Source of the DNA: CAZEDU01 sp964511185 | Lineage (GTDB): Bacteria > Myxococcota > Myxococcia > Myxococcales > Myxococcaceae | Direction: 5' to 3' | NCBI GenBank assembly: GCA_964511185.1 | Contig: CAZEDU010000059.1 | Span: 1 to 30,368 of the forward strand | Length of the DNA stretch: 30,368 nt | Part shown: positions 1-7,932 of the stretch, piece after piece | Layout: each line of letters starts with the position of its first letter | Position numbering within the stretch: position 1 is the stretch's first letter | Made by a program: the position numbers and the translations under genes | Notes under the pieces: generated by a model | What the model was told of the DNA's origin: nothing | Seen by the model: only the letters and a program-made list of their open reading frames with translations | The model's database searches: none

Positions 1-730
1 CCGCGTCGCGCAGGGCCTTGCTGTCGGCGGCCATCGCCTTCGCGTCGCCTTCGAGCTTGAGCGCGGTGAACGCCTCGCGCCACTGCTTGCGAAGCTCTTC
101 CTTCTTCGCCTCGGGCATCGTCGGCCAAGCCTGACGGGCCGCCTTCCAAGCCCGCGGCAGATCCATCAGCGCGATCTTCTGCTCGTCGGAGAAGCCCTTG
201 AAGTCCGATGCGAGCGCCCGAGCGAACGCGTCGCGGAACGCCTTGTCAGTCGACAGCTCGCCCATCTTGGCCTCGCGCACGGCGAAGGCGGTGGCTTCGG
301 CCAGCGCGTCGGTCGATTGACGCACCAGGGGCGGGTTGCCTTTCGCGATCGGCTTGGTGCCCATCTCGCGCACCTGGTGAATGAGCTGGCCGACCGGGTC
401 CTTCGCGTACCGGCGCTTGAGCGACTTCACCAGCTCGTCCTCGACGCTGGGGCGCAGCTCGCGGCGGTCATCTTCGCTGTGGTTGACCAGGTCTTTTTGG
501 CTCGCCACCAGCTCCTGCACCAGCGGGCTCTCCTTGCCGGCCGGCTGCTCGAGCTGCGCGCGGAGCTCGGCCTCTTCGGCGGCGGTCAGCGCGATGTCGA
601 ACACCCACTCCACGTACTCGAGCACCGGCTCGGCGCTGGTCTGGGTGGGGTTCATCGCCTGGGCATTCGCGGCGAACCCTGCCGAGAGCACGAATGCAGC
701 GGCAACATTCAGTGATTTCAGTGGTTTCAC
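1..730 (-). CDS. Secreted protein of unknown function (3' end outside window)
   Basis: An open frame runs from a GTG at 730 off the left edge, giving 243 residues with no stop. An AGAGGAG ribosome-binding site lies about 9 bases before the GTG. Residues 1-24 form a typical Sec signal peptide: a KPLK basic start, a hydrophobic Ala/Val/Leu core and an AQA cleavage site before MNPTQ. The mature part is charged, helical and rich in Glu, Lys, Arg and Ala, with no catalytic motif I recognise. It is probably periplasmic or secreted. The family is not recognised and the C-terminus is missing. The start and the signal peptide are the well-supported parts. Confidence 0.75.
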   Translation of the reverse strand, partial: MKPLKSLNVAAAFVLSAGFAANAQAMNPTQTSAEPVLEYVEWVFDIALTAAEEAELRAQLEQPAGKESPLVQELVASQKDLVNHSEDDRRELRPSVEDELVKSLKRRYAKDPVGQLIHQVREMGTKPIAKGNPPLVRQSTDALAEATAFAVREAKMGELSTDKAFRDAFARALASDFKGFSDEQKIALMDLPRAWKAARQAWPTMPEAKKEELRKQWREAFTALKLEGDAKAMAADSKALRDA

Positions 731-807
731 GAGAGTGAGCTCCTCTGCGGACGACCTTTGCTGGAATTGTCGCACAGACGGACGCGTCGGATCACCTTGG
801 GCACACA

Positions 808-926
808 GGGGACTGTCTCTGGAAGGGACTGTCCCCGGGGGTGACGAGGCTCGAGGTCGACTCGAAAGCCTTCTGCGGGATGACGCTTGGACAATCCGGG
901 GACAGTCCCCGTTGGGGACAGTCCCC
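808..926. repeat. Inverted pair of GGGGACAGTCCCC double repeats (REP/REPIN-like)
   Basis: Four copies of a near-palindromic 12-13-mer are present. Two in the GGGACTGTCCCC sense lie at 808-819 (slightly degenerate) and 825-836. Two in the GGGGACAGTCCCC sense lie at 898-910 and 914-926. The first doublet (808-836) is roughly the reverse complement of the second (898-926), with about 60 bases between, so the whole can fold into a large hairpin. It fills the space between two minus-strand genes and ends 3 bases before the stop codon of the gene at 929. The arrangement resembles REP doublets mobilised by TnpA-REP transposases; a transcription-terminating or mRNA-stabilising role is also possible. 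Confidence 0.7.
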
Positions 927-928
927 TT

Positions 929-2170
929 TTAGAGACCGAAGCTGACCTTCTTCGACTTCGGGTCGTACGCGCGCTCTTCGAGCAACCCGCAGCGCATCAG
1001 CCCGAGCAGGAACGCCAACGTCTCGCGCTCGGGCAAGTCGGTCAAAGCGAGCAGGTCCTCCACCGTCTTCGACCCATCGGCATAGGCCAAAAGCCTTGCC
1101 TGCAGGTCGAAGAAGCGGAAGTCCGCGAGGTCGTAGGGCGGATCCGCGGTGGGAAACAGCCGCGCCTGCCGCGGCAGCTTGGCGCGCAGGCTCACCAAGG
1201 TCTCGGTGCGCGCGGTGCCGTCGATGATCAGCTGACCGGGGAACAGCGAGAGCGGCTCCAAGTCGCTCCGGACCGGGACCCGATCGCTCAAGGAGTACGT
1301 CCCTTCGCTCCAGCCGAGCATCGACCAGAGGATGTCCATCACCTGCTCTTCGAGGAGCTTCCTCCGCTGCGGCGCGGTCAGCACGCCCAGCCGCACCATC
1401 GCCTCGCCCGTCCGCAGCTTCTCGGCCTTCGCCAACTCGGCCACCGCGGTGAGGTCGCCTTCGTTCAGCACGCCGCGCCGCAAGCAGAAGCGGCCGAACC
1501 GCTCACTGGCCACGTTCGACGCGGCGTAGATGGGCGCGCCGCGGTCGAGCAGCAGCACTTTGATGACCGCGCCCTGGCGCAACACCAGCTCGCCGCGGTG
1601 GCGCGCCTGGTACGCGGCGGTGAGCAGCCGCGGCACCGACTCGGGCTTCAAGGTGCCGGCGGGCGGCGGCTCGGGCGCCGCGCGCACGGTGGGAGCGGCC
1701 TCCTTCGCGTGCCACGAGCGCTCCCAGTCCGCCTCCTCCGCGCCTTCGTCGCGCACCGGCTGGGCGCGCTCGAGCGCATCGAGGGACGAGGCGGTGGGCA
1801 TCGACACGGCGCCGGCGCCCACCTCGCGCTCCACCGCGGCGAAGAGCGCCGCCAAATCGAACGGCTTCTCGAAGAACGCCTTCACCTGGTAGCGCGCGCT
1901 CGCCTCCTGCGCGTAGCGCTCGCCGCGGTAGACGCCGCTGATCGCGATGGCGGGAATCGACGCCGTCAAGAGCCGATCGAGCACCTCGGTGCCGCGGACG
2001 TCGGGGAGCAGCAGGTCGACGATCGCGGCGTCGAAGCCTTCGCGCGAGAGCAGGTCGAGCGCGGCGCCGCCGGTCGAGGCGAGCCGAGCGGCGTGGCCCC
2101 GGCGTTCGGCATAAGCAGAGAGGATCTCCGCGAGCTCCCGGGAGTCCTCGACGATGAGAAGTCGCGCCAT
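929..2170 (-). CDS. Response regulator with C-terminal PATAN (DUF4388) domain
   Basis: This 413-residue protein starts with a receiver domain (about 1-115) that has the acidic pair E8/D9, phospho-acceptor D52 in VDLLLPD and the conserved Lys of FFEKPF. A Pro/Ala/Glu-rich linker (about 115-170) follows. A DUF4388/PATAN domain comes next (about 171-290), with the family pattern GELVLRQG..LLLDRGAPIYAASN, and the last 80 residues look like a winged-helix or helical module. There is no DNA-binding output domain of the usual kind, so signalling by protein contact is likely. I chose the ATG at 2170 because the receiver domain begins immediately; an in-frame ATG at 2188 would add six residues. It is divergent from the VOC gene at 2200 with only 29 bases between. 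Confidence 0.85.
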   Translation of the reverse strand: MARLLIVEDSRELAEILSAYAERRGHAARLASTGGAALDLLSREGFDAAIVDLLLPDVRGTEVLDRLLTASIPAIAISGVYRGERYAQEASARYQVKAFFEKPFDLAALFAAVEREVGAGAVSMPTASSLDALERAQPVRDEGAEEADWERSWHAKEAAPTVRAAPEPPPAGTLKPESVPRLLTAAYQARHRGELVLRQGAVIKVLLLDRGAPIYAASNVASERFGRFCLRRGVLNEGDLTAVAELAKAEKLRTGEAMVRLGVLTAPQRRKLLEEQVMDILWSMLGWSEGTYSLSDRVPVRSDLEPLSLFPGQLIIDGTARTETLVSLRAKLPRQARLFPTADPPYDLADFRFFDLQARLLAYADGSKTVEDLLALTDLPERETLAFLLGLMRCGLLEERAYDPKSKKVSFGL

Positions 2171-2199
2171 GAGGGGCCCGTTCAACATAGCATCGCGCC

Positions 2200-2595
2200 G
2201 TGCACGTTCAGGGCTTTCACCACCTGGCCATTCAGGTGACAGAGGTCGAGAAGGTCGCGCGCTTCTACCGCGAGGTCCTCGGGGTGGAAGAGGTGGCGCG
2301 GCACCTGCGCGAGGACGGCACGCTGCGCAGCATCTGGGTGACGGTCGGCGGCGGCATGTTCTTGGCCATCGAGCAGGGCGATGGGCTGCTGGCCCAGGAG
2401 CCGTTCCGCCACCCACGCCCGGGCTTGTTCCTCATCGCGCTGCGCATCGCGTCCCAAGAGCGGGAGGCGGCGCTCGCGCGGCTCGCCTCTCTGAAGGTGG
2501 AAGTCGTTCACCAAACGCGCTGGACCGTGTACTTCCGCGATCCGGAAGGAAACCGAGTGGCATTGAGTCACCACCCTCACGAGCGGGTCTCTTAG
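2200..2595 (+). CDS. VOC-superfamily (glyoxalase/dioxygenase fold) protein
   Basis: This 131-residue protein has the two beta-alpha-beta-beta-beta modules of the vicinal oxygen chelate fold. The start GFHHLAIQVTEVEKVARFY and the end YFRDPEGNRVALSHH are both diagnostic. The N-terminal His pair fits a metal ligand. The Glu usually found shortly after the DPxGN turn is replaced (NRVALSH), so the usual four-ligand metal site may be incomplete and the reaction cannot be named. The start is a GTG at 2200 and fits the fold exactly. Its stop lies only 5 bases before the next ATG at 2601, so the two are probably co-transcribed. Confidence 0.8.
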   Translation: MHVQGFHHLAIQVTEVEKVARFYREVLGVEEVARHLREDGTLRSIWVTVGGGMFLAIEQGDGLLAQEPFRHPRPGLFLIALRIASQEREAALARLASLKVEVVHQTRWTVYFRDPEGNRVALSHHPHERVS

Positions 2596-2600
2596 ACACC

Positions 2601-3818
2601 ATGCGATTGGGCGAGCTGCTCCTCCACGCGAAGTTGATCACGCGCGATGCGCTCGACGACGCGCTCGAGTCACAGGTCGTGCACGGCGGCCGGCTCGGCA
2701 CCAACCTGGTCGAGCTCGGGCACGTTCAAGAGGCCGACCTGGCCCGCACGCTCGGGCAGCAGCACCAGGTGGCCTACGCGTCGGGCCACATGGTGCCCGA
2801 CCAGGTCGCGCTCAAGCTGGTCGCTTCGAACTTCGCCGACGACAAAGATCTGCTGCCGATGCGGGTCGACGCGACGCGGCTCACCGTGGCGATGGTGAAC
2901 CCGCGCGACATCGAGGCGCGCGACCAGCTCGGGTTCAAGACGGGCAAGCGCGTGGTGCCGGTCGTGGTGCCCGAGTTTCGGATGAACCAGCTGCTCCGGC
3001 GCTACTGCAAGGCGTTCCGGCCGATGCGCGCCGTCGACATGGACTCGATGCGGCCGCAGGCGAAGAAGGTCGAGGAGAAGAAGGGCGCCTCGGCCTCGGC
3101 CGATCTGATGAGCGAAGAGGAGTTCCAGTCGCTCTACGCGCAGGCGCTCCAGGGCGGGGCGGGCGAAGCGGCGGAGGAGCCGGCCGGCTTGGAAGAGGTC
3201 ATCGTGGGCGAGGTGCTGGAGGAGGCGGCCCCTGCGCAGCCTTCACCTCCGCCAGCCGTCTCCGCGCCGGCACCTGCGCCCGTGTCCACGCCTGCGCCCC
3301 GCGCCGCGGCGCCCGCCGCTCCGGAGCCGCCGCTCGCGTTCGCCGAAGCGCAGAAGGCGCTGCAGCAGAGCCAGAGCCGCGACGACGTCGGCCGGACGAT
3401 CCTTCGCTTCGCGGCAGGGAAGTGGAAGCGCGCGTTGCTCTTCTCGGTCCAGCGGGATCTGATCACCGGCTGGCTGGGGGCGGGAGCGGGGCTGCAGAAC
3501 CAGATCGTCGGCCGCATCGGCGTGCCGCTGCGCGCGCAGAGCACGTTCCGGCTCGTGCGCGACACCCGGTCGCACCACATCGGGCCGATGAAGCGCGACC
3601 CGAGCACCGCGCTGTTCTACCAGACGCTGGGCGGCGCCTTTCCCACCACGGCGGTGTTGTTGCCGCTGCTCGTGCGCGGCAAGGTCGTGCACATGCTGTA
3701 CGTCGACAACGGGCCCGGGCAGCTCACGCCGCCAGACGTCGGGGAGCTGTTGATCTTGTCGCAGAGCGTGGCGCGCTCGTATGAGGCGATGTTCCAGCGC
3801 CGCGCGCAGGGCGGCTGA
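2601..3818 (+). CDS. MshEN (GspE/PilB N-terminal) domain plus GAF-like domain protein
   Basis: The protein has 405 residues. Residues 1-140 match the N-terminal MshEN domain of type II secretion and type IV pilus ATPases: MRLGELLLHAKLITRDALDDAL, then a second half with LTVAMVNPRD. This domain binds cyclic di-GMP in some relatives. A Pro/Ala/Glu-rich linker spans about 145-255. The C-terminal 150 residues look like a GAF sensor domain, with IGVPL and LLPLLVRGKVVHMLYVDNG. The motor ATPase that normally follows MshEN is absent: there is no Walker motif. It is therefore probably a signalling or regulatory protein and not a secretion motor. It follows the VOC gene after a few bases. Confidence 0.8.
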   Translation: MRLGELLLHAKLITRDALDDALESQVVHGGRLGTNLVELGHVQEADLARTLGQQHQVAYASGHMVPDQVALKLVASNFADDKDLLPMRVDATRLTVAMVNPRDIEARDQLGFKTGKRVVPVVVPEFRMNQLLRRYCKAFRPMRAVDMDSMRPQAKKVEEKKGASASADLMSEEEFQSLYAQALQGGAGEAAEEPAGLEEVIVGEVLEEAAPAQPSPPPAVSAPAPAPVSTPAPRAAAPAAPEPPLAFAEAQKALQQSQSRDDVGRTILRFAAGKWKRALLFSVQRDLITGWLGAGAGLQNQIVGRIGVPLRAQSTFRLVRDTRSHHIGPMKRDPSTALFYQTLGGAFPTTAVLLPLLVRGKVVHMLYVDNGPGQLTPPDVGELLILSQSVARSYEAMFQRRAQGG

Positions 3819-3821
3819 CCG

Positions 3822-5531
3822 CTACTCGGTCTCCACGTTCCAGTACGCGCGCTCCCCGGCCGCCAGATTGAACCGCTGCTGCCATTTGGCCTTGCCCACC
3901 GTCACGACCAGGTGGTGGCGCCCTTCGTACAGCTCGACGTCCTTGCTGAGCGGCGCCTTGCCGATCCGCGTGCCGTTGATCGTGATGATCGCGCCGTCGG
4001 GCGCCGACACCGACACGAAGCCCTTCGAGAGGTAGATCGCGTGCTCGGTCTTCTTGGTCGCGCTCACCGTGACGACGCGGGTCGTCGAGATGCCGAGCGA
4101 CTTGTCCACGAGCCCAATGGTGTGCCGGCCGGCGCTCAGCGGCCCGGAGAAGGGCGCTCTGCCGACCGGCTGTCCGTCGATGGTGAGCTCCACCGGCGGC
4201 TCCACCTTCAGCTCCAGGAACGGCTGGAACACCGGCTTGGGCGGCAGCGCGGTGAGCAGGTCGGGCTCCTCCGGCTCGGCGGGCTCGGGCGCCGCGGTCT
4301 TGCCCGCCGCGAGCACCACGCCGGCGTCAACGGGGGCAGAAGCAACCGGCGCGGGGGCCGAGCTGGGGCGGTACAGCCCCCAGATCACCAGCGCCACCAG
4401 GGCGGCCGCGATGAGCGCGGCGGGCAACCACTTCGGCCGCCTGGGGGGACGATACGGCGCGCTCGGCTCTTCTTCGTCGTACGTCGGGCGCTCGATCGTC
4501 CGCGCCACGGGCGCGGCGGGAGGAGGGAGCGGAATCGGCCGAGGCGCTTCCACCTTCGCTGGCGCGGGCGGCGCCGTTTGGGCGGGCGGCGGCGGCGCCG
4601 TCGCCTTGGCCTCGGCGATGCCCGCGTCGATCTCGCGCTGCCGGGCGGCGCGCTTCTCGGACGCCTCGGGCCACGCGTTGGCCAGGTACGCGGCCACCTC
4701 TTCGTGCGCGGGCAGCGGGCCTGCCGCTTCCTCCAGCGCCTCCTTGAACGCGAGCGCCGTCGGGAACCGCTCCCCCGCGCGCTTGGCGGTCGCCACGCGA
4801 ATCACCTTGCGGAGCGGGTCGGTGACCCCCGGCGCGTCGATGGGCGGCAGCGCCTTCGAAAGCACCGCCAGATCGAAATCCGAGTCGTCGACGAAGGGCA
4901 CCTTGCCGGTGAGGCACTCGTACAGGGTGATGCCGAGCAAGTAGACGTCGGTCTGCTCCGCGACCGCCTCGCGCCCGCCGATGATCTGCTCGGGCGACAC
5001 GTGGGTGCGGCGGCCGAGGACCCGCTGGCCGCCGGTCTCCTTCGGCGCGACCGACAGCCCGCCGTAGCCGGTCACCTTGCAGTGCCCCGAGAAGCACAAG
5101 AGCATCGTCTCGGGACGAAGGTCGCCGTGCACCATCGGGCTGCCGTCGTCGTTGCCGGCCAGGTGCGCGTAGTGCACGCCCATCGCCGCGTCGGCGACCA
5201 CGCGCGCGGCGATCGGCACCGGCAGGTGCTTCACCGCGTTCAGCACGTAGCGAAGCGGCTCACCGTCGCCATACTCGACCGCCCGCGCGATGCCCTCGTC
5301 GAGCGTCGCGATGCCGTGCACGCGCAGGATGTTCGGGTGCTCGAGCGAGGTGGCGTGCTCGGTCTCCTTGCGCGCGCGGGAGAAGAGCTCGGGGTCGGCG
5401 ACGATGCGATCGTCGACCCACACGAGGACCACGGGCTGCGGCTCGGGGCCTTGCAGATCGAGCCCCAAAAAGGCCCGCGACCCCTCGCCGGACATGAGGG
5501 GCCCGAGCGCCTGATAACGGGGCCTGGCCAT
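3822..5531 (-). CDS. Ser/Thr protein kinase homologue (probable pseudokinase) with two PEGA domains
   Basis: The protein has 569 residues. A kinase-like fold covers about 1-270, with a His-Gly-Asp catalytic loop at 135-137 (HGDLRPETMLL), an APE-like SPEQ at 179-182 and the helix-F segment TDVYLLGITLYECLTGKVPF. The ATP-binding Lys of strand 3 is not visible in QPVVLVWVDD, and the magnesium-binding DFG is replaced by GYG at 155-157, so catalysis is doubtful. A Pro/Ala linker follows, then one membrane helix at about 368-387 and two PEGA beta-modules at about 439-500 and 504-565, which should lie outside the membrane. The start ATG at 5531 is 31 bases after the protease gene's stop, so both may form one operon. 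Confidence 0.85.
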   Translation of the reverse strand: MARPRYQALGPLMSGEGSRAFLGLDLQGPEPQPVVLVWVDDRIVADPELFSRARKETEHATSLEHPNILRVHGIATLDEGIARAVEYGDGEPLRYVLNAVKHLPVPIAARVVADAAMGVHYAHLAGNDDGSPMVHGDLRPETMLLCFSGHCKVTGYGGLSVAPKETGGQRVLGRRTHVSPEQIIGGREAVAEQTDVYLLGITLYECLTGKVPFVDDSDFDLAVLSKALPPIDAPGVTDPLRKVIRVATAKRAGERFPTALAFKEALEEAAGPLPAHEEVAAYLANAWPEASEKRAARQREIDAGIAEAKATAPPPPAQTAPPAPAKVEAPRPIPLPPPAAPVARTIERPTYDEEEPSAPYRPPRRPKWLPAALIAAALVALVIWGLYRPSSAPAPVASAPVDAGVVLAAGKTAAPEPAEPEEPDLLTALPPKPVFQPFLELKVEPPVELTIDGQPVGRAPFSGPLSAGRHTIGLVDKSLGISTTRVVTVSATKKTEHAIYLSKGFVSVSAPDGAIITINGTRIGKAPLSKDVELYEGRHHLVVTVGKAKWQQRFNLAAGERAYWNVETE

Positions 5532-5562
5532 GTGGTGAACTGTAGAAGGCTTGCGCGCCCTG

Positions 5563-6867
5563 TCAAAACGGCAGGGTGATGTAGTACCCGAGACGACCTC
5601 GCTGGACGAGCAGCAGCACGCTCTTCGAGCTGCGCGCGGCGATCAGCGTCTGACGGAAGCTCTCCATCGTTTCGGTCGGTTGGTTGTTGATCCGCAGCAC
5701 CGCGTCGCCGGGCGCCAACCCGACCTCCGCGGCAGGCGAGCCGGGCCGCACCGCGGCGATCACCAAGCCTCCCTGAACGGCGCGGAGCTTGAGGCCCAGC
5801 CGGTCCCACGCCAGCCCCTCGGCCATCTTGAGCGGGAACTCGGTCGGCTGGAGGCTGAGCTCCAGCCGCCTGCCGGCGCGGAACACCCCGAGCACCAGCG
5901 TGGCGTTGGCGGGGTAGCTGCGCATGCGGACCTCGAAGTCCTCGGCGTCTTCCACCTGCGAGCCGCCGACGTGGGAGATCAGATCGCCCTGCTGCACACC
6001 CGCCCTCTGCGCCGGGCTGCCGGGATCGACGCTCGACACCACGGCGCCGAAGGTGCGGTCCCACCCCAGCCGGCGCGCGAGCTGCGGCGTGAGCGGCACC
6101 ACGTGAATGCCGATCCACACCGGCCGGATCTTCCCGAAGCTCGTCAGCTCGCCGACGATGCGCCGGACCTTGTCCGCCGGAATCGCGAAGCCGATGCCCT
6201 GCGCGCTCGCGAAGATCGCGGTGTTGATGCCGATGACCTCTCCGTCGATGTTGAGCAGCGGCCCGCCGGAGTTGCCCGGGTTGATCGACGCGTCGGTCTG
6301 AATGAAGTCGTTGAACACGCGGCCATCGGACTTGAAGGTGCGGCCGACCGCGGACACGACGCCGACGGTCACCGTCTTCTGGAGCCCGAAGGGACTGCCG
6401 ATCGCGATCACCTTCTCGCCGATCATCAGATCATTCGAGGCGCCGAGCTTCGCGTGGGGGAGCGCCGCCCGGGAAGAGACCTTCAGCACCGCCAGGTCGT
6501 TGTCCGCGTCGCTGCCGAGGACCTCCGCGTCGAGGCGTCGACCGTCGGCGAGCACCACGTGGATCTTCGACGCGCCGCGGATCACGTGCTCGTTGGTCAG
6601 GATCACGCCGCTGGGGTCGACGATCACGCCGCTGCCCAGCCCTTCGATCTCTTCGCGTCCGCCGCGCGGCGCGCCGAAGAACTCGTCGAAGAGGGGGAGC
6701 GACGAGCGGAAGCGCCGTTCGACCACCTGCACCGTGCCCACGTACACGACCGCGGGCGACACCCGCTCCACCACCTCGACCACCGCGTCTTTCCGAGAGG
6801 CGACGTCGGCATAGCCAGGAATTGAACAAAGGACGACGAGGACGAGCGCGAACGGTTGTCTAGTCAT
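5563..6867 (-). CDS. DegP/HtrA-family periplasmic serine protease with two PDZ domains
   Basis: The protein has 434 residues with a signal peptide (about 1-20, ending GYA). The trypsin-like domain has all three catalytic residues: H94 in TNEHVI, D124 in DNDLAVL and S200 in GNSGGPL. Two PDZ domains follow, the first about 265-345 (VSSVDPGSPAQRAGVQQGD) and the second about 355-430 (VRPGSPAAEVGLAPGD). This is the standard architecture of periplasmic DegP/DegQ proteases, which degrade or refold damaged envelope proteins. The ATG at 6867 is chosen because it gives a clean signal peptide; the frame remains open upstream. It is divergent from the receiver-domain gene at 6940, and the PEGA pseudokinase gene follows it. 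Confidence 0.92.
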   Translation of the reverse strand: MTRQPFALVLVVLCSIPGYADVASRKDAVVEVVERVSPAVVYVGTVQVVERRFRSSLPLFDEFFGAPRGGREEIEGLGSGVIVDPSGVILTNEHVIRGASKIHVVLADGRRLDAEVLGSDADNDLAVLKVSSRAALPHAKLGASNDLMIGEKVIAIGSPFGLQKTVTVGVVSAVGRTFKSDGRVFNDFIQTDASINPGNSGGPLLNIDGEVIGINTAIFASAQGIGFAIPADKVRRIVGELTSFGKIRPVWIGIHVVPLTPQLARRLGWDRTFGAVVSSVDPGSPAQRAGVQQGDLISHVGGSQVEDAEDFEVRMRSYPANATLVLGVFRAGRRLELSLQPTEFPLKMAEGLAWDRLGLKLRAVQGGLVIAAVRPGSPAAEVGLAPGDAVLRINNQPTETMESFRQTLIAARSSKSVLLLVQRGRLGYYITLPF

Positions 6868-6897
6868 CAGAGGGAGCCGGGGGTGCCGCGACGGGAG

Positions 6898-6924
6898 GTC
6901 CCAACTTTTGCCATAGCTTGGGAC
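6898..6924. promoter_or_regulatory. Inverted repeat GTCCCAA-N13-TTGGGAC between divergent genes
   Basis: A perfect 7-base inverted repeat (6898-6904 and 6918-6924) has half-site centres 20 bases apart, about two helical turns. It lies in the 72-base gap between the protease gene (start 6867) and the regulator gene (start 6940), just before the latter's AGGAGG at 6925-6930. The layout suits a dimeric repressor site, but no regulator can be assigned. Confidence 0.3.
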
Positions 6925-6939
6925 AGGAGGGCAGCCCGC

Positions 6940-7932
6940 ATGAGCTTGGTTCTGGTCGCGGACGATGAACCGGCGGTCCTCGAGGTCTTGAGTCAGGTGG
7001 TCGAAGAGCTCGGGCACCAAGTGCTTCGCGCGCACGACGGGCAAGAGGCGCTTCACCTGGCGCGCGCGCGAAGGCCGAACCTGGTGATCACCGACCACGT
7101 GATGCCGCAGCTGTCCGGGCTCGAGCTGTGCCGGCAGTTGAAGTGCGACGAAGCGCTCAAGGCCGTGCCGGTGATCGTCCTCTCGGCCGCGTTGCCCGAA
7201 GGCGCTCCCGAGGCGCGCGCGTTTCTCCACAAGCCGTTCGAGCTGTCGGATCTGGAGCGGCTGGTCGTCAGCGCGCTCGAGGAGGATCACGGCAAGCCTG
7301 CCCGGCAGGCGGTCTTCGATGACGGGCAGATGCCCGCGGCGCAGCGGCTCCCCGCACTCGCGGCGCACGCGATGGCCGAGCCGCTCTCCGCCGCGCGCTC
7401 TCTCACGCGCGCCCTCGAGGCGGAGCTCAGCGGCGGTCGCCGCCGCACGCCTCACCCCTTGCTCCGGGAGCTCCACAAGGCGATCGCCCAGCTCGAGGAT
7501 CTGCACTCGGCGCTGGTCGAGCTCGGCTCGCCGCCGCCCAGCACCGTCTCGTCTCGACACGACCTGGCGGCGCTCGTCTTCGAGCGCGTCGCCGACTGGC
7601 AGCGCCGGGCGGGACCTAATGCAGTGACCGTCGAAGGCGCGCAGACGCCGGTGTGGGCCTGGTGCGATCCGGCGCTGGTCCACGAGCTATTGGAGACGTT
7701 GATCGCCCCCGCGCTGAATGGGCTGATCCCCGGCGAGCAGGTTCAGGTGAAGGTCGGGGTCGAAGACAAGAGCGCGGTGGTGCGCCTCGACTGCCCCGCG
7801 GGCCTCGCGCTGCATGGCGTCGAAGTGGCGCTGGCATCCCACCGGCTCACACGCGACGGCGGCGAAGTTCTTTCGCTCGGGCGAGAAGCAGGCAGGGTAC
7901 GCTTCGCGGTGCGATTGCCGCGAACGCTATGA
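6940..7932 (+). CDS. Receiver domain fused to a degenerate histidine-kinase core
   Basis: The protein has 330 residues. The receiver domain (1-115) is intact: D8/D9, phospho-acceptor D52 in ITDHVMP and K98 in LHKPF. The remainder resembles a histidine kinase core that has lost key residues. An H-box-like HAMAEPL at 143-149 lacks the acidic residue after His. The expected N-box (ELLETLIAPALNGL) lacks its Asn residues, and the expected DxGxG box reads DCPAGLA. The last strand (GRVRFAVRLP) still matches the ATPase fold. A pseudo-kinase output module is the best reading. AGGAGG lies 9 bases before the ATG. Its stop overlaps the next start as ATGA, so the two genes are translationally coupled. Confidence 0.8.
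   Translation: MSLVLVADDEPAVLEVLSQVVEELGHQVLRAHDGQEALHLARARRPNLVITDHVMPQLSGLELCRQLKCDEALKAVPVIVLSAALPEGAPEARAFLHKPFELSDLERLVVSALEEDHGKPARQAVFDDGQMPAAQRLPALAAHAMAEPLSAARSLTRALEAELSGGRRRTPHPLLRELHKAIAQLEDLHSALVELGSPPPSTVSSRHDLAALVFERVADWQRRAGPNAVTVEGAQTPVWAWCDPALVHELLETLIAPALNGLIPGEQVQVKVGVEDKSAVVRLDCPAGLALHGVEVALASHRLTRDGGEVLSLGREAGRVRFAVRLPRTL

Noticed and set aside
887..2239. Long plus-strand open frame opposite the REC-PATAN gene
   Set aside because: It is an antisense shadow in GC-rich DNA: composition is rich in Arg, Gln, His and Ala, with no domain, whereas the minus strand encodes a clear receiver domain.
6868..7683. Upstream extension of the protease frame
   Set aside because: It is antisense to the receiver/pseudo-kinase gene; the ATG at 6867 begins a proper signal peptide.
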